Shown piece after piece: positions 34,761 to 42,913 of a DNA stretch of 64,000 bases. How positions within the stretch are numbered: position 1 is the stretch's first letter; each line of letters begins with the position of its first letter. The position numbers were made by a program, and so were the translations under genes. The notes under the pieces were generated by a model, which searched no databases, was not told the DNA's origin, and saw nothing but the letters and a program-made list of their open reading frames with translations. Source of the DNA: Acidimicrobiia bacterium (lineage in GTDB: Bacteria > Actinomycetota > Acidimicrobiia > IMCC26256 > PALSA-555); the NCBI GenBank assembly GCA_040881685.1, contig JBBECS010000003.1:23472-87471 (forward strand), given 5' to 3'.

Positions 34761-36071
34761 TCAACCCGGCTTCTCGAGCTTCTCGAGGAACTCGCGCACC
34801 GGGGCGAAGCCGAGCAGGCGCACTCGGAAGAACTCGCTGACGATCTCAGAGCACCGTTCGCTGACTTGCGAGAGAACCTCGGGCCATGACGCCGACCCCT
34901 TGCCTGCGCCCATCGCCTCTTCGCGGAGCTTGCTGAGCGCGGCGAGCAGCTCGGTCTCTTCTTCGCCCTCCGTCACTTCGGCGATGGCTTCGGCGACGAC
35001 ATCGAGCTGATGCAACACGGTGTCACGGTCGATCCCGGATGTCGGGTCGAGAGCCACGTCGGCCGCTTGAAGAAGGCCGGATACCTGGTACAACTTCGCC
35101 GACGGCTCGTCGAACAGCTCACGCACGAACGCGGCGGCTTCGAGCTGGTCGGAAACTCGGAACAGGTTATACAGCCGCTTCGCGGCCTTGCCGTAGCTCG
35201 GCGACTCTTGCGTGTAGTGGTACACCTGTTCGCGCATGATGTCCTGGTACTTCGAGCGCGCGCCGGGTGCGATGTGCTGCGCGAGCCGTGCCACGAGGTC
35301 GATCGCACCCAGTTCGAGGTAGATCTCCTGGACCAGGGGATCCACGGAGCCATCCAAGGCTTGAATCGCTCCGTTCGGATCCTCCCAGCTGGCGTCCACC
35401 ACATTGCTTGCGAGCGCGATCCGGCCTTCCTCGCGCTCGGCGATGATCCATCCCAGGAAGAGCCAGCCAGTGCCGACCTCCATGTCATCCCACTTGTACG
35501 TGCGCGTCCCGCCCGCTTCGGCCTGGACCGTGATGGTGCCCCTCGCGACGTCCTCCGTCGTCCAGTCCACCGAGTCACCGGCCTTCTTCTTGTGGCCGCG
35601 TTCGATGACCGGCTCCGGGTACGAGCCGACGTCGACGGTGAGCAGCACGATGTCGGGCTGGCTCGCCGCTCGCAGCGCGGTCTCGCGCAGGATCTCGCGC
35701 AGGATCTTCTTTGCCTCCTGCTCGTCCTTCGCCTGGATGTGCACGCGCTCGAAGAAGTCGGCATCGCCGGGAAACACCTGCACCTTGCCCTGCGCTGCGC
35801 TGCCGGCGATCGAGATCGCCGACTCGACGCCGGGTCGCGGTTCGAGCCGCACATGGGGCACGAGGCGTCGGAACCGCTCGAGGTCATCAGTATCGAAATC
35901 GAGCAGCGACACGCGGTCGCCGAAGATTCCCGTTCCGACGTCAGCGGTGATCTGATCGGCGTTGTCGTTGGAGCTGACGGCCAGCATCCATTTGCGGGCC
36001 GCCTCGGCGTCGGCTTCGACACCCAGTCGCTGTGCTGCGGTGATCGCGTCGTCCTGGCCAGGGTCGCTCAT
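34761..36071 (-). CDS. uncharacterised protein with a nucleotidyltransferase-like motif
   Basis: 436 residues, soluble; family not recognised. Residues 82-110 read VESAISIAGSAAQGKVQVFP then GDADFFERVHIQ, which fits the hG[GS]...[DE]-h-[DE]-h signature of the polymerase-beta nucleotidyltransferase fold (Gly90-Ser91, Asp103 and Asp105); a candidate third acid lies in LLTVDVG (about 147). The C-terminal half (about 265-430) is mostly helical. ATG 36071 is preferred over in-frame upstream codons because TAGGCT lies 7 nt before it. It is divergent from the HisH/HisF-like pair, sharing an 88-bp promoter region. Confidence 0.7.
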   Translation of the reverse strand: MSDPGQDDAITAAQRLGVEADAEAARKWMLAVSSNDNADQITADVGTGIFGDRVSLLDFDTDDLERFRRLVPHVRLEPRPGVESAISIAGSAAQGKVQVFPGDADFFERVHIQAKDEQEAKKILREILRETALRAASQPDIVLLTVDVGSYPEPVIERGHKKKAGDSVDWTTEDVARGTITVQAEAGGTRTYKWDDMEVGTGWLFLGWIIAEREEGRIALASNVVDASWEDPNGAIQALDGSVDPLVQEIYLELGAIDLVARLAQHIAPGARSKYQDIMREQVYHYTQESPSYGKAAKRLYNLFRVSDQLEAAAFVRELFDEPSAKLYQVSGLLQAADVALDPTSGIDRDTVLHQLDVVAEAIAEVTEGEEETELLAALSKLREEAMGAGKGSASWPEVLSQVSERCSEIVSEFFRVRLLGFAPVREFLEKLEKPG

Positions 36072-36078
36072 GCCGCGG

Positions 36079-36084
36079 AGCCTA
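36079..36084 (-). promoter_or_regulatory. -10 element of the 436-residue unknown gene
   Basis: TAGGCT on the minus strand, 7 nt before the ATG; predicted leaderless transcript. Confidence 0.5.
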
Positions 36085-36145
36085 CGCCGATGCATAGATT
36101 GGCTGAAACGGTGCAATCGCTCCGAGGGATCCGGAGTTGGCTCCG

Positions 36146-36151
36146 TAGACT
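36146..36151 (+). promoter_or_regulatory. hisH-like -10 element
   Basis: TAGACT, 8 nt before the ATG of the HisH-like gene; predicted leaderless transcript. Confidence 0.5.
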
Positions 36152-36159
36152 CGCCGCTC

Positions 36160-36771
36160 ATGATCGGGATCGTCGACTACCGGGCTGGCAACGCGCCAAG
36201 TGTCGGGTACGCCTTGGCGCGACTCGGGATCGAGCACGAGCTCGTGACCACGGCCGAGCAAGTCGCTGCTTCGGATCGCATCGTCCTGCCGGGCGTCGGG
36301 GCGGCTCGAGCGACGCTCGACTCGTTGTCCGAGTCGGGTCTGCTCGAGAGCCTCACGTCGCGCGTGCAGGACGACCGCGTGCCGTTCCTCGGCATCTGCA
36401 TCGGGCTCCAGATCCTGTTCGACCACTCGGAAGAGAGCGATACCCCTGGCCTCGGCTGGGTTCCCGGTCGCGTGCGTCAGTTCCCGGCTACGGCGCGCGT
36501 CCCTCAGATCGGCTGGAACGCCGTGCGGGTTCGCCGCGCGCACCCACTCACTGCGGACTTCCCCGACGGCGGGCACTGCTATTTCGTCAACTCGTACTAC
36601 GCGGTGCCCGACGACGACCATGACGTCCTCGGAGACACCGAGTACACACTCGAATTCTGCTCGATCGTCGCGCACGACAACATCGTCGCTACGCAATTCC
36701 ACGCCGAGAAGAGCGGCCCGATTGGCCTCGGCCTCCTCGCCGCGTTTGCGCGTTGGGACGCGGCGTGCTGA
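36160..36771 (+). CDS. HisH-like glutamine amidotransferase
   Basis: Class I glutaminase of the HisH family, 203 residues. It supplies ammonia to its HisF partner. MIGIVDYRAGNAPSVGYALA, VLPGVGA, the nucleophile Cys80 in FLGICIGLQILFDHSEE, IGWNAVRV and the His181/Glu183 pair in ATQFHAEKSG complete the Cys-His-Glu triad. The usual GAGNL/N start is RAGNAPS. No hisA, hisB, hisD or hisI lies nearby, which argues for a dedicated or paralogous HisH rather than part of a histidine operon. The stop overlaps the next gene by 7 bp. Confidence 0.85.
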   Translation: MIGIVDYRAGNAPSVGYALARLGIEHELVTTAEQVAASDRIVLPGVGAARATLDSLSESGLLESLTSRVQDDRVPFLGICIGLQILFDHSEESDTPGLGWVPGRVRQFPATARVPQIGWNAVRVRRAHPLTADFPDGGHCYFVNSYYAVPDDDHDVLGDTEYTLEFCSIVAHDNIVATQFHAEKSGPIGLGLLAAFARWDAAC

Positions 36772-37562
36772 CGAAGCGGCTGATCGCGTGCTTCGATGTG
36801 ATCGACGGGCGCGTCACCAAGGCCCAGCAGTTCCAGGACAACATCGACGTCGCCCCGGCCGAGGAACTGGCGCAGCGCCTCTACGAGGACCAGATCGACG
36901 AGATCGTCTTCTACGACATCACCGCGAGCGCGCAACGCCGAAAGATCGACCTCGACACCGTTCGCCGCGTCGCGCAGCACGTGTTCGTTCCGTTCACAGT
37001 CGGTGGCGGCATCCGCTCGGTCGACGACATGTTCGAGGTGCTCAAAGCCGGAGCCGAAAAGATCAGCGTGGACTCGATGGCCGTCCGCAACCCCGACATC
37101 ATCCGACAGGGAGCCGAGGCGTTCGGCCGTCAATGCGTCGTCCTGAGCACGCAAGTGAAGCGGGTCGGCGTTCGAGACGGACTCCCGAGCGGGTACGAGG
37201 TGTTCATCGACGGCGCCCGAGAGGCCACGGGCATGGACGCGCTGGACTGGGTTCGGCGCGGTGAAGAGCTCGGCGCGGGCGAGATCGTCGTGAACAGCAT
37301 CGATCGTGACGGCACCGCCTCCGGCTACGACCTCGGCATCACGAGCGCGGTGGCAGACGCCGTCAACGTGCCGGTCATCGCATCCGGTGGCGCCGGCAAC
37401 GTCGACCACATCGCCGACGGGATGACGAAGGGCAAAGCGCAGGCAGCGATCATCAGCTCGATCCTGTACTCGCCTCGCTTCGAGCGGAACCCAGGCGTGC
37501 GGGAGCTGAAAGACGCGCTCGTCACACGCGGCGTGCCAGTTCGGCCCTACCTCGACGCTTGA
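36765..37562 (+). CDS. HisF-like cyclase paralogue with Asp130 replaced by Gln
   Basis: 265-residue (beta-alpha)8 barrel of the HisF family. HisF makes imidazole-glycerol phosphate and AICAR from PRFAR plus ammonia. Numbering matches Thermotoga HisF: Asp11 is present in IACFDVIDGRVTK, but the second catalytic acid, Asp130 of canonical VAIDAK, is Gln (VVLSTQVKRV), and Asn103-Thr104 is Asp-Ser (ISVDSMAV). FTVGGGI, SIDRDGTASGYDL and IASGGAG phosphate loops are kept. This fits a HisF2-like synthase acting on another substrate, or an altered enzyme. GTG 36765 overlaps the hisH-like stop; the 3' end overlaps rsfS by 16 bp. Confidence 0.82.
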   Translation: MLTKRLIACFDVIDGRVTKAQQFQDNIDVAPAEELAQRLYEDQIDEIVFYDITASAQRRKIDLDTVRRVAQHVFVPFTVGGGIRSVDDMFEVLKAGAEKISVDSMAVRNPDIIRQGAEAFGRQCVVLSTQVKRVGVRDGLPSGYEVFIDGAREATGMDALDWVRRGEELGAGEIVVNSIDRDGTASGYDLGITSAVADAVNVPVIASGGAGNVDHIADGMTKGKAQAAIISSILYSPRFERNPGVRELKDALVTRGVPVRPYLDA

Positions 37563-37951
37563 GGAACCGGGGCGGACTCCACCGCGATCGGCACTCGCGG
37601 GGCGTCGGCCCAGAGGCGGTCGAGGTCGTAGTACGTGCGGGTTGCTTCGAGGAACACGTGGACGACGACGTCGGCGTAGTCGAGCAGCACCCACGTGGCG
37701 TCGGCGAGCCCCTCGACACCAATCGGACGCGAGCCGTCGTGCTCGCGCATCACGTCCTCGACCTCGTCCACGATCGTGCGCACTTGGCGTGTGTTCGAAG
37801 CGCTCACCAGCACGAAGTAGTCGATGATGCTGATGATCTCGCCAACTTCGAGGACCGCGATGTCTTCGCCCTTCTTGGCGGCGGCAGCACCTACGGCAAT
37901 GAGTGCACGATCACGCGCGTCGGATTGCGAGCTGCTCAAGCGGCTCGCCAT
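37547..37951 (-). CDS. rsfS: ribosomal silencing factor RsfS
   Basis: 134-residue Iojap/RsfS protein that binds L14 and blocks subunit joining in starvation. The core includes AKKGEDIAVLEVGEIISIID, FVLVSASNTRQVRTIVDEVE, WVLLDYADVVVHVFLEATR and YYDLDRLW. Start 7 nt after the nadD stop, the conserved nadD-rsfS order. The 3' end overlaps the converging HisF-like gene by 16 bp. Confidence 0.95.
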   Translation of the reverse strand: MASRLSSSQSDARDRALIAVGAAAAKKGEDIAVLEVGEIISIIDYFVLVSASNTRQVRTIVDEVEDVMREHDGSRPIGVEGLADATWVLLDYADVVVHVFLEATRTYYDLDRLWADAPRVPIAVESAPVPQASR

Positions 37952-37958
37952 CCCGTCG

Positions 37959-38549
37959 TCATCGCCCGCCAGTGTAGAGGCCGCGTTCCTCGATGGCGCT
38001 CACGACGGCCGTGGGCACGAGACCGTCGATCGGGCGACCCTGAGCAAGCCGGTCGCGCACGTCGGTGGACGACACCTCGAGCCGCGGGATCGGCAGGTGC
38101 TCGACGTTCCATCCGCGTCCGGGTGGCTCCGCATGCTCGCCGTCTCGTTCGATCACCACGATGGTCGCGAGTGACCGCGTGTCGTCAAGCCGCTTCCACG
38201 TCGTCATGTTGGCGACTGCGTCGGCACCGAGCAGCAGGAACAGCTCGCGCCCGGGCGCGACGAGCACCTCCAACGTGTCCGCCGTGACCGAGGGTCCGGC
38301 GCGCTCGACTTCGAGCGCATTGGCCTCGAGTCCCTCGACGCCAGCCACGGCGAGCTCGACGAGCGCAAGTCGGTCCGCGGCCGACGCGACGACGCGACCG
38401 CGCTTCTGCCAGGGATCGCCAGCCACGACGAAGAGCACCCGATCGAGGCGCAACGTCGCCCGAGCGTCGACGGCAGCGACGACATGCCCTGCGTGGACCG
38501 GGTCGAAGGTGCCGCCGAGCACGCCCACGCGCTCGCTCCGCTCGGCCAC
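37959..38549 (-). CDS. nadD: nicotinate-nucleotide adenylyltransferase
   Basis: Joins nicotinate mononucleotide and ATP to deamido-NAD. 196 residues: VGVLGGTFDPVHAGHVVAAVDA is the nucleotidyltransferase GxFxPxHxGH signature; ELFLLLGADAVANMTTWKR and PRLEVSSTDVRDRL are the ISSTxIR-type block. GTG 38549 is chosen because TACACT ends 6 nt upstream and the Rossmann strand begins at residue 7. Divergent from the ACT-domain gene. Confidence 0.95.
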   Translation of the reverse strand: MAERSERVGVLGGTFDPVHAGHVVAAVDARATLRLDRVLFVVAGDPWQKRGRVVASAADRLALVELAVAGVEGLEANALEVERAGPSVTADTLEVLVAPGRELFLLLGADAVANMTTWKRLDDTRSLATIVVIERDGEHAEPPGRGWNVEHLPIPRLEVSSTDVRDRLAQGRPIDGLVPTAVVSAIEERGLYTGGR

Positions 38550-38555
38550 CGCGGC

Positions 38556-38561
38556 AGTGTA
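38556..38561 (-). promoter_or_regulatory. nadD -10 element
   Basis: TACACT on the minus strand, 6 nt before the GTG start of nadD; predicted leaderless transcript. Confidence 0.5.
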
Positions 38562-38614
38562 CGGGGCGCGCTTTGGGTTCATCTTCCGATCACACGCCGG
38601 AAACGCACCGGGCC

Positions 38615-38620
38615 TAGCCT
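38615..38620 (+). promoter_or_regulatory. -10 element of the ACT-domain gene
   Basis: TAGCCT, 8 nt before the GTG start; predicted leaderless transcript. Confidence 0.45.
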
Positions 38621-38628
38621 CGCGATCC

Positions 38629-39279
38629 GTGAGCGACGAGGCGGCGAACCTGCTGGTTCGTGTCTGGCTGCCCGACCGCCCTGGCGCGCTCGGACTGGTC
38701 GCGTCCCGGATTGGCTCAGTTGGTGGCGACATCGTTGGCATCGACGTGCTCGAACGTGGGAACGACATCGCGGTTGACGAGTTCGCGGTGCTGCTCCGGG
38801 ACGAGGCCCTCGTGGACCTGCTCGTCCGCGAGATCGAGCAGGTCGACGGCGCGTCGGTCGAGGAGGTTCGACTCGTCGAGGCGTTTCCCGACCCTCGTCT
38901 CGACGCGCTCGAGTCGGCCGCCCTGCTGTGCGAGGCCGGCTCCGTCGACAGCCTCCAACAGACGTTGCTCGCGCACACGCGCCGCGAGTTCCTCGCAGAT
39001 TGGACGGCCCTCGTCAATGACGGTGCGGTCGTGGCGGCGAGCGGCGACGCGCATCCGCCACCGGAGCTTCTCGCCGCGCTGGCAGCCGGGACGACCGCGT
39101 CACCACGGGTCGCGGACGGAACCACCGGTCCCGAGGACCTGGCGGTCGCCGCGCTCGTCGACCACGCATCGACGTTGCTGGTGGGTCGCGCCGGGCACCC
39201 GTTCCGCCGGCGCGAGCGCGTTCAGCTCCTCGCGCTCGCCCGGATCGCCGACCGCGCCTGGACCCTGCTGCGCGACTGA
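38629..39279 (+). CDS. ACT-domain protein with GAF-like C-terminal half
   Basis: 216 residues. Residues 5-75 form an ACT domain (LLVRVWLPDRPGALGLVASRIGSVGGDI), a fold that usually binds amino acids or small effectors. The rest (about 80-216), including WTALVNDGAVVAASGDAHPP and a final RRRERVQLLALARIADRAW, looks GAF-like but lacks a recognisable ligand motif. No catalytic domain, so likely an allosteric sensor or partner. The GTG start follows a -10 element. Its stop converges on the VWA gene with a 9-nt gap. Confidence 0.75.
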   Translation: MSDEAANLLVRVWLPDRPGALGLVASRIGSVGGDIVGIDVLERGNDIAVDEFAVLLRDEALVDLLVREIEQVDGASVEEVRLVEAFPDPRLDALESAALLCEAGSVDSLQQTLLAHTRREFLADWTALVNDGAVVAASGDAHPPPELLAALAAGTTASPRVADGTTGPEDLAVAALVDHASTLLVGRAGHPFRRRERVQLLALARIADRAWTLLRD

Positions 39280-39288
39280 CGAGAGCGC

Positions 39289-40704
39289 TCAGCCCTCGGC
39301 GATCGTGGTGACGAAGCGCTCGAGCTGGCGCAGGTTGCGGCACTCGTAGACGCCGTCGCAGTGCGGCGCGTACTCGGCGATCACGGAGTCTCCGGTGTCC
39401 CAGTAGCCACGCGGCTCCGGGTTCAGCCAATAGAGGTGCTTGGCGCGCTTGCGCAGCGCGTCGAGCACCCACGCTTGGGGTGCGTGGTAGTTGTTGCGCG
39501 CGTCACCGAGGAGGATGATCGACGACTTCGGCGTGATCTCCTTGAGGTGGTTGTTATGGAACACCTCGAGGGCATGTCCGTAGTCGGAGTGACCGTCGAC
39601 CCACACCACGTCGGCCTCGGTGTTCACCCGGTGCACCGCCTCGGTGACGTCATCGGACTCCTGGAAGAAGCGCGTGACCTCATCGATGCCATCGATGAAC
39701 ACCCACGAGCGGACTTTCGAGAACTGGCTCGCCATCGCGTAGACGAACTGCAGTGTGAAGCGGGCAAAGCTCGCGACCGACCCCGAGATGTCAGCCACGA
39801 CCATGATCTCGGGCTTCGAAGGGTGAGGGTTGCGGAACTTCGGTTCGGCCGGCACTCCGCCGTACGAGAGCGACGCTCGCACGGTGCGCCGGAAGTCGAG
39901 ATGGCCCCGATGCCGGCGCCGACGGCGCTGCGCGAGGCGCGCGGCGAGCGTCCGGGTCAGCGGATAGATCGCCCGCTGGAGCGCGAGCATCTCGTCGCGC
40001 GACGCGTGCATGAAGTCCACATCTTCGGGCAACGGCTTGCGGAGCGTCCGCGCCATCGCGTCGACGCCCCGATCGGCGACCAAGCGTCGCCGGATCTCGG
40101 CCTCGACCAGCTCCCGCAATGTTCGGAGGCGATCGTCGAACTCCTCCCGCTGCAACCGCTGCGCGAGCTCGTCTTCCGGCACCGCGCCGGCTTCCTGGGC
40201 TCGCCCCATGAGTCGGGCACCGAGATCGTCGAGGTCGAGCTGGCGCAGCGTCCGGTAGAGGTAATACGTACCGCCGACCGGCCGGCCCGGCTCCATCCCG
40301 GCGAACGCGCTGACCGCCATCGCCGCGAGCCGGCGCAACTCGTCACGGTCCATCGACATGAGCGCTTCGAGGAGCATCGCCGCGAGCTCTTCTCGCGACA
40401 TGTCGCTACCGGCACCACCACCGGACGCCTCGTTGGCAAGCGCCTCCCAGAGCTCGTCGTCGACCCCGCCTTCACCGTCGACTCCGGGTGAGTACAGCGA
40501 GAAGTACACGTCGAAGACCGTTTCGAACGCGTTCCAATGGTGATGATGCTTCACGAGGGTGGCGCCGAGGGCGGCTTTGAAGATGTCACGGTCGGCGATC
40601 TGCACATGCTCGACCGCGCGCATAGCGTCGAGGTTCTCGGTCATCGAGACGGGCAGCCCCGCGGCCCGGAGCTCGTGCACGAAACCCTGCAAGACGTCCA
40701 ACAT
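39289..40704 (-). CDS. CoxE-like von Willebrand factor A protein
   Basis: 471 residues. The N-terminal 270 residues are helical with an Arg-rich run (RRRRRHRGHLDFRRTVRASL); the C-terminal VWA domain has the MIDAS start VVADISGSVASF (DISGS at 305-309), a DGIDEVTRFF block and DGHSDYG with ILLGDARNNY. CoxE-type VWA proteins partner with MoxR AAA+ ATPases in metal-cofactor insertion or complex remodelling. The MoxR gene ends 1 nt upstream, so the two are co-translated. No carbon-monoxide dehydrogenase genes lie in the window. Confidence 0.88.
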   Translation of the reverse strand: MLDVLQGFVHELRAAGLPVSMTENLDAMRAVEHVQIADRDIFKAALGATLVKHHHHWNAFETVFDVYFSLYSPGVDGEGGVDDELWEALANEASGGGAGSDMSREELAAMLLEALMSMDRDELRRLAAMAVSAFAGMEPGRPVGGTYYLYRTLRQLDLDDLGARLMGRAQEAGAVPEDELAQRLQREEFDDRLRTLRELVEAEIRRRLVADRGVDAMARTLRKPLPEDVDFMHASRDEMLALQRAIYPLTRTLAARLAQRRRRRHRGHLDFRRTVRASLSYGGVPAEPKFRNPHPSKPEIMVVADISGSVASFARFTLQFVYAMASQFSKVRSWVFIDGIDEVTRFFQESDDVTEAVHRVNTEADVVWVDGHSDYGHALEVFHNNHLKEITPKSSIILLGDARNNYHAPQAWVLDALRKRAKHLYWLNPEPRGYWDTGDSVIAEYAPHCDGVYECRNLRQLERFVTTIAEG

Positions 40705-40705
40705 G

Positions 40706-41593
40706 TCAGGACCTCGCGGCGGTGGGCTCCTCGGGCACGAGTTCCTTGCGCGCCTTCGTGATGTCGCTCTGGTACTTGAGCAAGACGTGCAACGTGTCGC
40801 CGATGACCTCCGGCGAGATCTCCTTCTTGCCCAGGTAGAGCAGCGTGCGCGCCCAGTCGATCGTCTCGGAGATCGAAGGTGCCTTCTTCAGCTCGAGCTC
40901 ACGGATCGAACGCACAACCCGAGCGACCTGCTCGGCGAGCTCATCGTCGATCTCGGGCACGCGAACGCGAACGATGTCCTTCTCGCGCTCGAGGTCGGGG
41001 TAGTCGACGTGGAGATAGAGACACCGGCGCTTCAGCGCCTCCGACAGCTCGCGCGTGTTGTTCGACGTGAGGATGACCACTGGGATCTGGTTGCCCTTGA
41101 TCGTGCCCAACTCCGGGATCGACACTTGGAAGTCGGAGAGCACCTCGAGCAACAACGCCTCGGTCTCGATCTCGACGCGGTCCACCTCGTCGATCAGCAG
41201 CACGATCGGCTCTTCGGCCCGGATCGCCTCGAGCAGCGGTCGCGTGAGCAGGAAAGGCTCCGAGAAGATATCGCTCTCGACCTCGCTCCAGCTCGTCTCG
41301 TGCTCCCGGTCGGATTGGATGCGCAGCAGCTGCTTCTTGTAGTTCCACTCGTAGAGCGCCTTGGACTCGTCGAGGCCCTCGTAGCACTGGAGGCGGATGA
41401 GCCGCGCGCCGGTGCTCTGCGCGATCGCCTTGGCCAGCTCCGTCTTTCCAACGCCGGCAGGACCCTCGACCAGCACCGGCTTCTCGAGCCGGTCGGCGAG
41501 GTACACCACCCCCGCGATGTTGTTGTCGGAGAGGTAGTCGACGCCTCGGAGACGCTCGATGACCTCGGGGACCGATTCGAAACGGTTCGCCAC
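40706..41593 (-). CDS. MoxR-family AAA+ ATPase
   Basis: 295 residues. Walker A LVEGPAGVGKTELAKAI, Walker B PIVLLIDEVDRVE, sensor 1 PVVILTSNNTRELSEALKRR; the C-terminal lid follows. The family uses ATP to remodel client complexes with VWA partners. GTG 41593 with GGGAG upstream is preferred over the in-frame codon at 41629, which lies inside proA. It starts 8 nt after the proA stop, so proA, moxR and the VWA gene form one unit. Confidence 0.92.
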   Translation of the reverse strand: MANRFESVPEVIERLRGVDYLSDNNIAGVVYLADRLEKPVLVEGPAGVGKTELAKAIAQSTGARLIRLQCYEGLDESKALYEWNYKKQLLRIQSDREHETSWSEVESDIFSEPFLLTRPLLEAIRAEEPIVLLIDEVDRVEIETEALLLEVLSDFQVSIPELGTIKGNQIPVVILTSNNTRELSEALKRRCLYLHVDYPDLEREKDIVRVRVPEIDDELAEQVARVVRSIRELELKKAPSISETIDWARTLLYLGKKEISPEVIGDTLHVLLKYQSDITKARKELVPEEPTAARS

Positions 41594-41601
41594 GCTGCTC
41601 C

Positions 41602-42852
41602 CTACTCGCGGATCTGACCGTCGCCCCACACGACGTACTTGTACGTCGTGAGCTCGCGCAGACCCATCGGGCCGCGCGCGTGTAGCTTCTGGGTGGAGAT
41701 TCCGATCTCGGCGCCGAGCCCGAACTGCTCACCGTCGGTGAAACGTGTGGACGCGTTGACGATCACGACAGCCGCGTCGACTTCGTCGGTGAACCGTCGG
41801 GCCGCATCGACGTCCTCGGTCAGGATCGCCTCGGTGTGACCGGTGCCGAACTGGTTCACGTGGTCGATCGCGGCGTCAAGATCGGCGGCGACCGCGACCG
41901 TGAGCTTCAAGTCGAGGAACTCCTGCCCGAAGTCGGCGTCGGTTGCGGGTGCCATGTCCGACCACCTGGCGCGTGCTCCGTCGTCGCCGAGCAGCTGGAC
42001 GCCGCGTTCGGCCAAGGCGGCGCACACCCGCGGCAGGAAGACGTCAGCGACTGCCTCGTGAACCACGAGGGACTCCGCCGCGTTGCAGACGCTCGTGCGC
42101 TGGGTCTTGGCGTTGAGGACGATCTCGAACGCCTCGTCGAGGTCTGCGGCCGCATCGACGTACACGTGACAGTTGCCGTCGCCGTCGATCACGACGGGGA
42201 CGGTCGCGTGCTCGCGAATGGTCCTGATGAGGTCGGGCCCACCGCGCGGCACGAGGCAGTCGATGAAATCGGTCAGTTGCATCAGGCGCAACGCGGCGTC
42301 GTGGTCGACATCGTCGACGGCGATGACACCGTCTTCCGGCAGGCCGACCTTCTGCAACGCGTCGCGCAGCACTTCGGTAATGGCGAGGTTCGAGCGCAGC
42401 GCCGTCCCGGATCCACGCAGCAGCGCGGCATTCCCCGATTTCAGACACAGACCTGCGGCGTCGCTCGTGACGTTCGGGCGATTCTCGTAGATGATCGCGA
42501 TCACGCCGAGGGGCACACGGACACGCTCGATCCGCAGCCCGTTGGGGCGACGCCAACCGTCGAGCACCTCGCCTACCGGGTCGGTGAGGGCCGCGACGTT
42601 CCGAAGCCCGTCCGCCATGCCGACGAGACGCTCCTCGGTGAGCCGCAAACGGTCGAGTGGGCCCGCGTCCACGCCGTCGGCCGCGGCTGCATCGAGGTCG
42701 GCCGTGTTGGCCGCGAGCACGTCGGGGGCTCGCTCGAGCAGCAGGTCGGCCGCGGCGAGGAGCGCCGCGTTCTTGTCGTCGGTGCCAGCGCCGGCCATCC
42801 GGCGGCTCGCCACCTTCGAACGGCGCGCGAGCTCGTCAACGGACGTCGGCAT
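41602..42852 (-). CDS. proA: gamma-glutamyl phosphate reductase
   Basis: Second enzyme of proline synthesis: NADPH-dependent reduction of glutamyl-5-phosphate. 416 residues of the aldehyde-dehydrogenase fold; PLGVIAIIYENRPNVTSDAA, LLRGSGTALRSN, the catalytic Cys in LNAKTQRTSVCNAAE, and FTDGEQFGLGAEIGISTQKL are family hallmarks. ATG 42852 is used; a TTG two codons upstream is less likely. TACACT lies 8 nt before the ATG, so proA has its own promoter despite lying downstream of proB. Confidence 0.97.
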   Translation of the reverse strand: MPTSVDELARRSKVASRRMAGAGTDDKNAALLAAADLLLERAPDVLAANTADLDAAAADGVDAGPLDRLRLTEERLVGMADGLRNVAALTDPVGEVLDGWRRPNGLRIERVRVPLGVIAIIYENRPNVTSDAAGLCLKSGNAALLRGSGTALRSNLAITEVLRDALQKVGLPEDGVIAVDDVDHDAALRLMQLTDFIDCLVPRGGPDLIRTIREHATVPVVIDGDGNCHVYVDAAADLDEAFEIVLNAKTQRTSVCNAAESLVVHEAVADVFLPRVCAALAERGVQLLGDDGARARWSDMAPATDADFGQEFLDLKLTVAVAADLDAAIDHVNQFGTGHTEAILTEDVDAARRFTDEVDAAVVIVNASTRFTDGEQFGLGAEIGISTQKLHARGPMGLRELTTYKYVVWGDGQIRE

Positions 42853-42860
42853 GAGCAATC

Positions 42861-42866
42861 AGTGTA
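42861..42866 (-). promoter_or_regulatory. proA -10 element
   Basis: TACACT on the minus strand, 8 nt before the proA ATG; predicted leaderless start downstream of the three-hairpin spacer. Confidence 0.5.
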
Positions 42867-42913
42867 CCGGCGAGGTTCTCAGCGCCCTTGTGGAAACAGG
42901 ATTTGCGGGTGGG

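Noticed and set aside
32838-34889. Long plus-strand open frame opposite leuS
   Set aside because: It mirrors leuS, which has complete synthetase motifs on the other strand. The Arg/Glu/Val-rich composition is that of GC-rich antisense frames, and the frame runs through the tRNA gene.
36160-37562. Calling the HisH/HisF-like pair the start of a histidine operon
   Set aside because: No hisA, hisB, hisC, hisD, hisG or hisI is adjacent, and the HisF-like protein lacks Asp130.
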